From positions 1-12,719 of the forward strand of contig JAJXDX010000006.1 of the NCBI GenBank assembly GCA_021640185.1: a DNA stretch of 12,719 nucleotides. The letters are read 5' to 3'. Below the pieces are notes generated by a model. That model had not been told where the DNA came from and ran no database searches. It worked only from the letters and a program-made list of their open reading frames with translations. Source of the stretch: Oscillospiraceae bacterium (GTDB lineage: Bacteria; Bacillota; Clostridia; Oscillospirales; Acutalibacteraceae). Shown piece by piece: positions 1 to 6,699 of this stretch. Position 1 is the stretch's first letter. Every line of letters starts with the position of its first letter. A program made the position numbers and the translations under genes.

Positions 1-27
1 GTCCGGATCGATCGGGTCGATCGGGTC
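1..27 (-). repeat. Short 9-bp direct repeats encoding a Asp-Pro-Ile linker
   Basis: GATCGGGTC occurs twice in tandem (10-18 and 19-27), with a degenerate copy at 1-9. In the minus-strand gene the block encodes repeated Asp-Pro-Ile units. It probably starts an extended inter-domain linker, so another domain likely follows beyond the window. Linkers of this type can vary in copy number. Confidence 0.6.
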
Positions 28-3000
28 TTCGCCGTTATCTTCGTAGTCGGCGTTGATTTTGAGGAACGTCAGCGCGGTGCGGCTCGTTTCGACCTTGGAG
101 GTCAGCGTGGCACGCACGAGGAAGTTATCCGTGCCCTTGACGCTGTTCGTGATGTTGAAGGTACGCGCGGAGTTGAAATCGCCGGGGCCGTCGGCCGGGA
201 TCTCGTCGATGCGGCTCGTCTTGAGCTCGTCGACCTTCGTCCACGTCCGGCCGCCGTCGGTGCTGACCTCGATCAGCAGGCGGCCGCTGCTGATCGCGCG
301 GCCGGAGTACGACAGACGGGTGGTGGCGAACTTCTGGCCCTCGTCGGCCTTGAACTTGAAGGTGATGTGATAAGTATCGTCGACGGTGGGCGGCGTGAGG
401 GCGGTGACGTCATAGAACGCACCGGACATCAGGCCGTCGTTCTCGATCACATAGTCGAGATAGTCGGCATCCTTGAAGCGGGTCAGGAACGAGCCGTCGA
501 GGATGTCGCCGTCGCTCTCGCCGAGTTTGGCGAAGGAGGCGCCGACCGACAGCCAGCTCAGACGGGAGAGGTAGTTGTCCTGCACCGCCGTCATCTCGAT
601 CTTGAGGTACATGGTCTGCCAGTCCTTGGCCTTGTCACCGAAGAGGAACGAGCGCTCGCTGTCGAACTCGCCGCCCTTGTCGCCGGTGAGGGTGTACACC
701 GGCTCGCCCCACGTTTCGTTATCGCTGCTGGCATAGAACTTGACGGTGCCTTTGCCGTAAGCGAGGCCCTTGAACTTCGCGATCGCATTGCCGAAGGTGC
801 AGCCCTCGGGCGCGTCGAAGCGGAAGGTGACGTACTCGGTCTTGCCGGCCGCGGTCGGACGCAGATAGTTCTGGATATCCTGCCCCCAGCCCGGCTCGGT
901 CAGGTAGGAAACGACATCGGTCGCCTCCCACACATAGGGCATGACGTCGCCCTCGGTGGCAAAGTTGGTGACGAAGGGCAGACTGCCGCCCTCGCCCGCG
1001 GGGTCGATGTCCTTTTTCAGTTCGAAGTTGAGCTGCGGCTCCTTGACGATCGGCTTATCGGCATCGCCGCCCTTGTTGAGGGCGAACTTCATGCAGCTGA
1101 CCGCCGCCAGATCCGTGCGCGTTTCGTGCGTGGCCACCAGCTCCAGCTTGACATAGACGGTCTTGGTGTTCAGCGCGGCGGCCGCCGCGGACAGGTCGAC
1201 GACCTGATCGCCCTCGAAGTTCTCCTGCGCGGCGCCGGTGATGGAGTGCGCCAGCGTCCAGCTTTCCTTATCGGCGGACAGCCACAGATACATCCGGCCG
1301 TAGGTCGGGCCCTTATAGGTCAGGCTGAACTGCTCGACGGTCTTTTCGCTCTCGAACTTGAAGATCATGCCGGAGAGGGTGTTCATCTCCGACGGCTGCA
1401 GACGCCAACGGATGTTCTCGCCCCAGCCTTCGCCCTGCGGCGCATACTCGGCCTTCCAGTTGCCGGTCGTGCCGACCATGTGGCTCTCCCACAGCTTCCT
1501 CGCCGGGTCGGCGTTGGCCATATCCCACGGCAGAGAAGTATCGGTCGCGGTCTTATCCACATAGGTCGGGCCCTGATAGTTGACGGTGAAGGTCTTTTCG
1601 ATGCCGCTGTACGCGACGGTCACGGTCTGCGCGCCGGTGCGGAACCGGTCGACGCCGGTGATCGTGTAGCCCTCAACGCCCTCGGACGCCAGAGGCAGCT
1701 CCACCTTGCGGCCGCCCTCATAGACGGCGGTGACCTTCAGACCGTCGGCCGAGAAGTTCTCGCCCACGGTGTAGTCGAGCACATTGGGCAGCGTCAGCTC
1801 CAGATCGGTCGCCACATTGCTGACGACGTTGATCGTGAAGGTGGCCTCCAGCGTGACCTCGCCGACCTTGTACTTCACGGTCACGGTCTTGTCGCCGACC
1901 GACGAGGTGTCGGGCGCGACGACGGTGTATTCGTCGGCATTCAGCTCACGCGCCACGCCGTCTTTATCGGTGTAGGTGACCTTCAGGCCGGTGTAGTCGG
2001 GCGTGCCGCCCTTCACCACGGCCTTATTGGTCGGCTCCGCCGTCACGGCCAGCTCGCCCGCCGGTTCCATGACGCGGACGGTGAAGCTGCCGGTGTGCAC
2101 GCCGTTGCCGTCCAGATACGTCACCGGGATCGTGTACGTCCCGGCCTCGTTTTTGAGGACGTTCGCCGACTGGGTGGCCGGACGGTCATCGACCGCATAG
2201 TTCTTCACGGCATTGCCGTTTTTATCGGTGACGTTCAGACCGGTGAGGTCGAGCGTCGCGCCGGCCGCATACGACGTTTTGTCCGGGCCGGTGACGGTCA
2301 GGTCGCCTTCGATCGGGGCGACGGCATTACGGAAGCGGACGTTCGCCTCGTAAGCGTCGACGTTGATGTAGCGCACCCAAGCGTTATCGGCGTTGCTGTC
2401 ACGGCTGACCATGACGAAACGGACATAGATCGTCGACTTCCCGGCGGCATAGCCGGTCATATCGTCGTAATAATGTGCGTTGAGATCATGGCCGTTGTTC
2501 GAGAACTTGCGCAGATACACCCAATGCTCTTTGTCCGTGCTGACGAGGATGTCGGCGGAGCCGAGGTCCGCGCAGCGGATCTGGGTGTGCAGCTTCAGGC
2601 GCTGGAACACTTTGCCTTCCGGCGCGTCGAAACGATAAGTCGCGTAGCCGTAGGCACGCAGACCCGCCGGATGCACGGTGTTGTAGGTGCCCTCGGTGGT
2701 GAAGCCTACGCCCGCGTATTCGATCAGACCCTTGGTGTGATCGGAGCCGGGGGCATTGATGTCCATCGGCGCAGTGGTCGTGTCCGGCGTGTTGGTGGTG
2801 ACCGGCTGCGCATCGCGGGTCATGTCGGTGTAGTTACCGTCAAGCTTGCACAGGCTGAACATCGTGATGTCGGCACGGCCGCCCGTCGCCTGCTGGAACA
2901 CGGCCAGCTTGATGTACAGATAGCGGTTCCCGGCCGCGATGCCGGTCAGCATCTCCATGATGCCGCTGCCGCTATCATTATTATTACTGGCGGTGTCGAT

Positions 3001-3882
3001 CAGCGCCCAGCCCTTGCCGTCGGTAGAGGCATAGACCTTGCAGAAGCTCTGATCCCAATGGCAGGGCGCTTTCCACTCGGCACGCAGCGCGTTCCAGACC
3101 TTGCCTTCGCCGGCATCGAACTTGAACACCGCATAGGCCGCCTTGTCGTCGCCGCCCGCACACATGGCGTGGGAGGAGTCGGGGCCCCAGCCGGCATTGA
3201 TGGTCTTGATGTTGAGGTTGTAGCTTTCGATCATGTTGGACTTATACTGGCTCTCGTTCGCGAAGAACACGCCGGTATTCGTCACATTCGTCGGCTCGTA
3301 GGTCTTGACCTCGGACGCATCGGCCAGCGTGCCGTCCAGCTTGAGCCACATCAGATTGGTCCAATCTCTGAAATTCGTGGTATACATCACGAACTTGACA
3401 TACACGCTCGATGCACCGGCCGCCTCGCCGGACAGGTTCGTCGTCGGCTCCTTCTTCCCCTCGTGGGTGCTGTCGATGAACTGCGTCCACGTGGCGTTGT
3501 CGGTGCTGACGTACGCCTTGAACTGGGTGTCGGTGCTGCCCGTGCCTTCGGTCTTATATTTGACCAGCAGTTTCAGCGTGCCGAACACCTTGCCCTCGCC
3601 CGCATCGAACTTGAACACGATGCTGCCGGAGCTGTGCGGTACCGTGGGAGAAACGAAGTATTTCTCCGTTCTGTCCCAACCGCGGTTCTGCTCGTACACG
3701 CCGACGTTATCGGCGCTGACGACGTAGTCCTTCCACGCCCCGTCAGCGATCGGCAGGTCCTTGTGGTATTCGTTCTCGCCCGCAGCGCTGGTGAAGAGCC
3801 CCGGCAGGATGCCGATGTTCAGCGCCAGCGCACAGATACAGACAAGAGCTGCCGCTGCCTTGACGATCTTATTCTTGTGCAT
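1..3882 (-). CDS. Large secreted multi-domain surface protein (N-terminal 1294 codons, runs off left edge)
   Basis: The minus frame is open from ATG 3882 to base 1 with no stop, so the protein exceeds 1294 residues. AAGGAGGAA (3899-3891) sits 8 nt before the start. Residues 1-34 are a Sec signal peptide (MHKNKIVK, hydrophobic core, probable cut after TSAA). Three diverged repeats of about 130-150 residues follow (about 35-185, 200-350, 380-510). Each has a F(K/R)FDA(G/P)EGKVF-like strand, a VSTD..W motif and a (V/I)YVKFVM-like strand. Residues 522-605, 606-687 and 689-770 resemble group-3 bacterial Ig-like domains (motifs LTGLNVTDKNG, YTGLKVTYTDKDG, SADGLKVTAVYEGG). Three more repeats occupy about 775-935, 945-1115 and 1125-1280, the last with VSTDGGRTWTKV. 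A DPIDPIDPD linker reaches the edge. The repeats look like carbohydrate-binding or discoidin-like beta sandwiches; this is inferred from pattern. No catalytic domain is visible. An adhesin or a glycosidase with its enzyme or anchor off the edge is possible. The gene is divergent from the beta-helix lipoprotein gene. Confidence 0.88.
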   Translation of the reverse strand, partial: MHKNKIVKAAAALVCICALALNIGILPGLFTSAAGENEYHKDLPIADGAWKDYVVSADNVGVYEQNRGWDRTEKYFVSPTVPHSSGSIVFKFDAGEGKVFGTLKLLVKYKTEGTGSTDTQFKAYVSTDNATWTQFIDSTHEGKKEPTTNLSGEAAGASSVYVKFVMYTTNFRDWTNLMWLKLDGTLADASEVKTYEPTNVTNTGVFFANESQYKSNMIESYNLNIKTINAGWGPDSSHAMCAGGDDKAAYAVFKFDAGEGKVWNALRAEWKAPCHWDQSFCKVYASTDGKGWALIDTASNNNDSGSGIMEMLTGIAAGNRYLYIKLAVFQQATGGRADITMFSLCKLDGNYTDMTRDAQPVTTNTPDTTTAPMDINAPGSDHTKGLIEYAGVGFTTEGTYNTVHPAGLRAYGYATYRFDAPEGKVFQRLKLHTQIRCADLGSADILVSTDKEHWVYLRKFSNNGHDLNAHYYDDMTGYAAGKSTIYVRFVMVSRDSNADNAWVRYINVDAYEANVRFRNAVAPIEGDLTVTGPDKTSYAAGATLDLTGLNVTDKNGNAVKNYAVDDRPATQSANVLKNEAGTYTIPVTYLDGNGVHTGSFTVRVMEPAGELAVTAEPTNKAVVKGGTPDYTGLKVTYTDKDGVARELNADEYTVVAPDTSSVGDKTVTVKYKVGEVTLEATFTINVVSNVATDLELTLPNVLDYTVGENFSADGLKVTAVYEGGRKVELPLASEGVEGYTITGVDRFRTGAQTVTVAYSGIEKTFTVNYQGPTYVDKTATDTSLPWDMANADPARKLWESHMVGTTGNWKAEYAPQGEGWGENIRWRLQPSEMNTLSGMIFKFESEKTVEQFSLTYKGPTYGRMYLWLSADKESWTLAHSITGAAQENFEGDQVVDLSAAAAALNTKTVYVKLELVATHETRTDLAAVSCMKFALNKGGDADKPIVKEPQLNFELKKDIDPAGEGGSLPFVTNFATEGDVMPYVWEATDVVSYLTEPGWGQDIQNYLRPTAAGKTEYVTFRFDAPEGCTFGNAIAKFKGLAYGKGTVKFYASSDNETWGEPVYTLTGDKGGEFDSERSFLFGDKAKDWQTMYLKIEMTAVQDNYLSRLSWLSVGASFAKLGESDGDILDGSFLTRFKDADYLDYVIENDGLMSGAFYDVTALTPPTVDDTYHITFKFKADEGQKFATTRLSYSGRAISSGRLLIEVSTDGGRTWTKVDELKTSRIDEIPADGPGDFNSARTFNITNSVKGTDNFLVRATLTSKVETSRTALTFLKINADYEDNGEDPIDPIDPD

Positions 3883-3967
3883 GATCTGTTTTCCTCCTTA
3901 TATATGATAGGGTGATGCGCCAGATCCGTCATTTTTGCCGATCTGCCGCCCGTCTGCCGTTTTGACA

Positions 3968-3989
3968 GCCGTCGACGGCAAATTTTGCC
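3968..3989. repeat. Two overlapping inverted repeats in the surface-protein leader
   Basis: GCCGTCGACGGC (3968-3979) is a perfect 12-bp palindrome. GGCAAA-T-TTTGCC (3977-3989) is a second inverted repeat sharing three bases with it. Both lie in the predicted 5' leader of the minus-strand surface gene, about 90 nt before its start codon. As RNA they could form mutually exclusive hairpins. As DNA, either could be an operator. Function is unknown. Confidence 0.45.
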
Positions 3990-4093
3990 TATCCCCTCCC
4001 TTGGGTTTTTCCGCCGGTCTTTTTGCGTGTTTCGCCATGCGGCGAATGCCGTCGATCGTACAAACGACAAAATCACCGACAAGTTACGCATTC

Positions 4094-4122
4094 ATTGTAT
4101 GCCTTTTGTACCATTCGGTCAA
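4094..4122 (-). promoter_or_regulatory. Sigma-A type promoter for the large surface protein
   Basis: Reading the minus strand, TTGACC (4122-4117) matches the -35 consensus at 5 of 6 positions. A 17-nt spacer follows, then TACAAT (4099-4094), a 5 of 6 match to -10. The expected transcript start near 4087 leaves a leader of about 205 nt before ATG 3882. That is long enough for regulatory RNA structure. Confidence 0.65.
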
Positions 4123-4128
4123 TATTCC

Positions 4129-4157
4129 TTTGTGACTTACATTTGACGATTTGTGAC
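4129..4157. repeat. Direct repeats TTTGTGAC spaced by 21 bp, with a third partial copy
   Basis: TTTGTGAC occurs at 4129-4136 and 4150-4157, start to start 21 bp, about two helical turns. A partial copy, TTTGACG, lies at 4142-4148. They sit just upstream of the minus-strand -35 and upstream of any plus-strand promoter, where a shared regulator of the divergent genes could bind. The sequence shows the repeats only; a binding role is inference. Confidence 0.35.
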
Positions 4158-4174
4158 ATGGTGGCGAAAAACAC

Positions 4175-4203
4175 TTTTCATTCGTCCCGCTTCGTGCTAT
4201 GCT
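4175..4203 (+). promoter_or_regulatory. Weak promoter candidate for the beta-helix lipoprotein
   Basis: TTTTCA (4175-4180), a 17-nt spacer and TATGCT (4198-4203) form the best-spaced -35/-10 pair before the lipoprotein gene, each with about 4 of 6 matches. The -10 lies inside a short inverted repeat, CGTGCT...AGCACG (4193-4210). The match is poor, so the gene may need an activator or use another sigma factor. Confidence 0.3.
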
Positions 4204-4220
4204 CAGCACGGAACGAAAGG

Positions 4221-4247
4221 AAAAGGTCCGTCCGATTCGGGCCTTTT
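4221..4247 (+). promoter_or_regulatory. Leader hairpin immediately upstream of the lipoprotein ribosome binding site
   Basis: AAAAGGTCCG (4221-4230) pairs with CGGGCCTTTT (4238-4247) around a 7-nt loop, giving a 10-bp stem with one G-U pair. It ends 6 nt before AAAGGAG (4254-4260). It resembles an attenuator, but its U residues are inside the stem and no U-tract follows. It could instead affect mRNA stability or translation. Shown: the stem. Inferred: any regulatory role. Confidence 0.45.
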
Positions 4248-4272
4248 GATGGGAAAGGAGCGATCATCCATT

Positions 4273-6618
4273 ATGGATAGAAAAAAGATCTTGGCATGGG
4301 TCCTGTGCGCCGCCATGCTGCTGACGCTGGGCCTGTCGGGCTGCGGGAAAGACAAAGACCCGAACAGCACGCCCTCCGGCGATCCGTCGGCACCGAACAG
4401 CTCGGTCGTCGGCCCCAGCGGCAGCGACGTGAGCGATCCGACCGACCCGACCGCGACCGGTGACGGCACGCAGGGCAGCAGCGATGCCACGCGGCCGAAC
4501 AGCAGCAGCGACAAAACGACCGCGGGCGGCAACAAAACGACCGCCGGCGGGAACAAAACGACCTCAGCCAACAATAACAACAGCAATAATAACACGCCGA
4601 GCAACGACACGGACGCGATCGGCAAGACCGGCTACATCAACGTAGCGGAGCTGGGCGTGAAGGGCGACGGCAAGACCGACAACACCGGCCGTTTTCAGGA
4701 GATCATCGACGCGCTGAAGACCGGCGGCAATACCATCACCTTCTTCTTCCCGGCAGGAACATATCTGTTCAAGTCCACGGTGTATCTGCCCACCTTCACG
4801 AACATCGTGGGCGAGCCGGCGGCGAGCGGTGTCGGCGGCGCGACGGTCATCAAGGCGGCCGGACGGATGTCCTGCGTGTTCACGCACAAGGACAACGGAT
4901 ACTTCCACGGCAACGTGTTCATGAACCTCACGTGCGACGGCAACTCCGGCAAGTATAAGGTAGACAGCTTCTTCTACATGGGATCCGTGCTGGGCTCGTC
5001 GTTCTTCAACATGAAGTTCCAGAACATCTCCGGCAACGGCATCGAAACGGTCAAGGTCACGCAGAACCCGTATGACTGGGTCAACCGCTTCCACTTTATG
5101 GAATTCACGAACGTCGGCGGCTACGCCATCGACACCACCGTGACCGATACCTATTACAGCGACATCCACGTCAAGGGCGGCAAGGGCATCCGCGACACGA
5201 TCCACGGCGGCTCGGTCTACCGCAACGTCACGGTGGAGAACAGCACGGGCAACGGCCTGTCGCTTGGCCGCAGCGGCGTTGGCGAGGTGGCCAACACCGT
5301 CGTGATCAACTGCACCTTTAAGAACAACGCGGGCTACGGCCTGTATCTGGCCGCCGGCAGCAAAGTGATCAACAAGCAGACCGCCGTGAGCGCCTGCGAG
5401 ATGTCTGGCAACAGGAGCGGCGATATCTATGCCGCGAAAAACGCCGAAACGGCGATTCGCGGCAACAACTTGCGCTCGTCCAAAGCGATCGTGACCGACA
5501 ACGTATCGACCGGCCTTGCGGTGGTCGACAACGCCTCCGCCGCGGCGATCTCGCTGTCCGGCAGCGGCCACGCCGTAAACGGCAACAAGGTCGGCTCGTA
5601 CTTAGACGGCTGCGGCGCGAAGTCCGGCAAAAACGACTTCCCCGCGCTGTATAAGTCGCTCAGCGCCAAAAAGGTCGTCAGCGTCGCCGACTACGGCGCG
5701 GCAGCCAACGGCACGACGAATGACGGCCCGGCCTTCAATAAAGCGATCGCCGCGCTGTCCGGCGGCGGCACGCTGATCGTGCCGCGCGGCACCTATGCCA
5801 TCGGCACGACGGTGAACATCCCCTCGAACATCACGGTATACGCCGAGGGTACGTCCTATCTGCCGCTGGCCGGCGTGGGCACGATGTTCCGGATCAAAAA
5901 CGCCTCCGGCGTCACGCTGTATGACATGGCGTTCAAGAACGATAAGAACGTCCCCGTCGCCTCCTTCGTCTCGTTCGAGAGCAGCAAAAACTGCGATCTG
6001 GTGCGCTGCTCCGTCACGCAGGGCAAGAACACGAGCAAAGCCGCCATCGCGATCGACAGCGGCTGCACGGCGGTGAACATCCGCCACGGCAGCTTCAACA
6101 GCCCGGAAAAGAGCGGCTCCAACACCCTCGTGCTGTGCAGCGGCTCCGGCACCGAGATCCACGACACGTATTTCAGCCACGGCGTCATCGCGATCCACTT
6201 CAACGGCGGCAAGAACAACAAGGTCTATGCCGTCCACTGTGACTGGTTCACGCAGACGGCGATCAAGTTCTCCGGCTCGACCACGGGCAACACCGTCGAG
6301 GGCTGCTATTTCGACATCAACGACATCGCCGTGACGGCCGACTATGCCTCGTCGACGAATGCCGCGCTGAAGATCCTCTCCTGCACGTTCCGTGCAGACG
6401 GACAGTTGGTCAGCGCCGGACAGCTGCCGCCGGTCATCCACCTGAAGAACACCGTCGGTGTAGATATCCTCGGCAACGCGTTCGAGCACGCCAAGCCGGT
6501 CCTGCTCGAGGGCAGCAACAAGGCCGTGCGCATCTACGGCAACTCGACCTGCGGGGCGATGATCTCCGGCGGCGACACCTCCGGCTGCACGATCGAGCAC
6601 AACGGCGTGCGCGGATAA
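4273..6618 (+). CDS. Lipoprotein with tandem right-handed beta-helix (pectate-lyase-like / GH55-like) domains
   Basis: A protein of 781 residues. The chosen ATG follows AAAGGAG (4254-4260) at a rather long 12-nt spacing. An in-frame GTG at 4153 would hide the signal peptide, so it was rejected. Residues 1-24 form a lipoprotein signal with lipobox LSGC, Cys24 being the lipidated residue. About 95 residues of Ser/Thr/Asn/Gly/Pro linker follow, including KTTAGGN repeats. The first beta-helix module starts near residue 120 (INVAELGVKGDGKTDNT...). The second starts near 467 (VVSVADYGAAANGTTNDGPAF...) and carries the GGGTLIVPRGTY motif typical of pectate-lyase-3 folds. Two such modules in one chain is the layout of GH55 exo-beta-1,3-glucanases, but polygalacturonase-like, epimerase-like or non-enzymatic glycan-binding helices are also possible. 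No catalytic residue could be assigned. It is exported, membrane-anchored, and divergent from the modular surface protein. Confidence 0.87.
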   Translation: MDRKKILAWVLCAAMLLTLGLSGCGKDKDPNSTPSGDPSAPNSSVVGPSGSDVSDPTDPTATGDGTQGSSDATRPNSSSDKTTAGGNKTTAGGNKTTSANNNNSNNNTPSNDTDAIGKTGYINVAELGVKGDGKTDNTGRFQEIIDALKTGGNTITFFFPAGTYLFKSTVYLPTFTNIVGEPAASGVGGATVIKAAGRMSCVFTHKDNGYFHGNVFMNLTCDGNSGKYKVDSFFYMGSVLGSSFFNMKFQNISGNGIETVKVTQNPYDWVNRFHFMEFTNVGGYAIDTTVTDTYYSDIHVKGGKGIRDTIHGGSVYRNVTVENSTGNGLSLGRSGVGEVANTVVINCTFKNNAGYGLYLAAGSKVINKQTAVSACEMSGNRSGDIYAAKNAETAIRGNNLRSSKAIVTDNVSTGLAVVDNASAAAISLSGSGHAVNGNKVGSYLDGCGAKSGKNDFPALYKSLSAKKVVSVADYGAAANGTTNDGPAFNKAIAALSGGGTLIVPRGTYAIGTTVNIPSNITVYAEGTSYLPLAGVGTMFRIKNASGVTLYDMAFKNDKNVPVASFVSFESSKNCDLVRCSVTQGKNTSKAAIAIDSGCTAVNIRHGSFNSPEKSGSNTLVLCSGSGTEIHDTYFSHGVIAIHFNGGKNNKVYAVHCDWFTQTAIKFSGSTTGNTVEGCYFDINDIAVTADYASSTNAALKILSCTFRADGQLVSAGQLPPVIHLKNTVGVDILGNAFEHAKPVLLEGSNKAVRIYGNSTCGAMISGGDTSGCTIEHNGVRG
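4511..4563 (+). repeat. 21-bp tandem repeat encoding KTTAGGN linker units
   Basis: ACAAAACGACC recurs at 4511, 4532 and 4553 with a 21-bp period, giving about 2.5 copies. The unit encodes Lys-Thr-Thr-Ala-Gly-Gly-Asn in the lipoprotein linker between the lipidated Cys and the first beta-helix. Such linkers hold a domain away from the membrane and through the wall. Copy number may vary between strains. Confidence 0.8.
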
Positions 6619-6646
6619 AGCGGCCGACGACGCAAAAACAGATCAA

Positions 6647-6677
6647 AACGGCGGCCGGGACTCTCCCGGCCGCCGTT
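6647..6677. terminator. Perfect 14-bp hairpin between the lipoprotein and HAD genes (possible terminator)
   Basis: AACGGCGGCCGGGA (6647-6660) and TCCCGGCCGCCGTT (6664-6677) pair perfectly around a CTC loop. On the plus strand only TT precedes CGG, so it lacks the U-tract of a standard terminator and lies 8 nt before the AAAGGAG of the next gene. On the minus strand TTTTGATC follows. It may act as a weak terminator, an mRNA stabiliser for the lipoprotein transcript, or a structure near the HAD ribosome binding site. Confidence 0.5.
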
Positions 6678-6699
6678 CGGCGATGAAAGGAGCAAAGCT

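Larger units (their letters stand above)
3883..4272. other. 390-bp divergent intergenic region
   Basis: This is the only gap over 300 bp. It separates the start of the large surface protein (minus) from the start of the beta-helix lipoprotein (plus). It holds a good minus-strand promoter (4094-4122), a leader of about 205 nt with overlapping inverted repeats (3968-3989), repeated TTTG..AC motifs (4129-4157), a weak plus-strand promoter candidate (4175-4203) and a hairpin just before the lipoprotein ribosome binding site (4221-4247). No convincing small gene was found. It is more AT-rich by eye than the flanking coding DNA, as expected for a control region. Confidence 0.75.

Noticed and set aside
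367..3915. 1182-codon plus-strand open frame
   Set aside because: It lies in exact codon register opposite the surface protein gene. Its stops would correspond to sense TTA, CTA and TCA codons, which are rare in GC-rich genes, so the frame stays open by chance. It has no credible ribosome binding site or recognisable domain, while the minus frame has a signal peptide, ribosome binding site and known domain types.
3883..4087. Cyclic-di-GMP (GEMM) riboswitch in the surface-protein leader
   Set aside because: A CACGCAAA-like stretch and purine-rich segments suggested it, but the conserved GGCAAACC and GACGCAAAGC blocks and the expected stems are not there.
3819..4091. 90-codon minus-strand frame in the surface-protein leader
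   Set aside because: Its ATG at 4091 lies upstream of the predicted transcript start near 4087, it has no ribosome binding site, and it overlaps the true signal-peptide coding region in another frame.
4153..4272. Upstream in-frame GTG start for the lipoprotein
   Set aside because: It would add 40 residues before the signal peptide and lipobox and lacks a ribosome binding site; ATG 4273 gives a normal lipoprotein signal.
4564..6600. Two minus-strand open frames of about 330 codons opposite the lipoprotein
   Set aside because: Both are antisense to a gene with a lipobox and beta-helix motifs; their translations are Val/Ala/Asp/Arg-rich shadows with no start signal.
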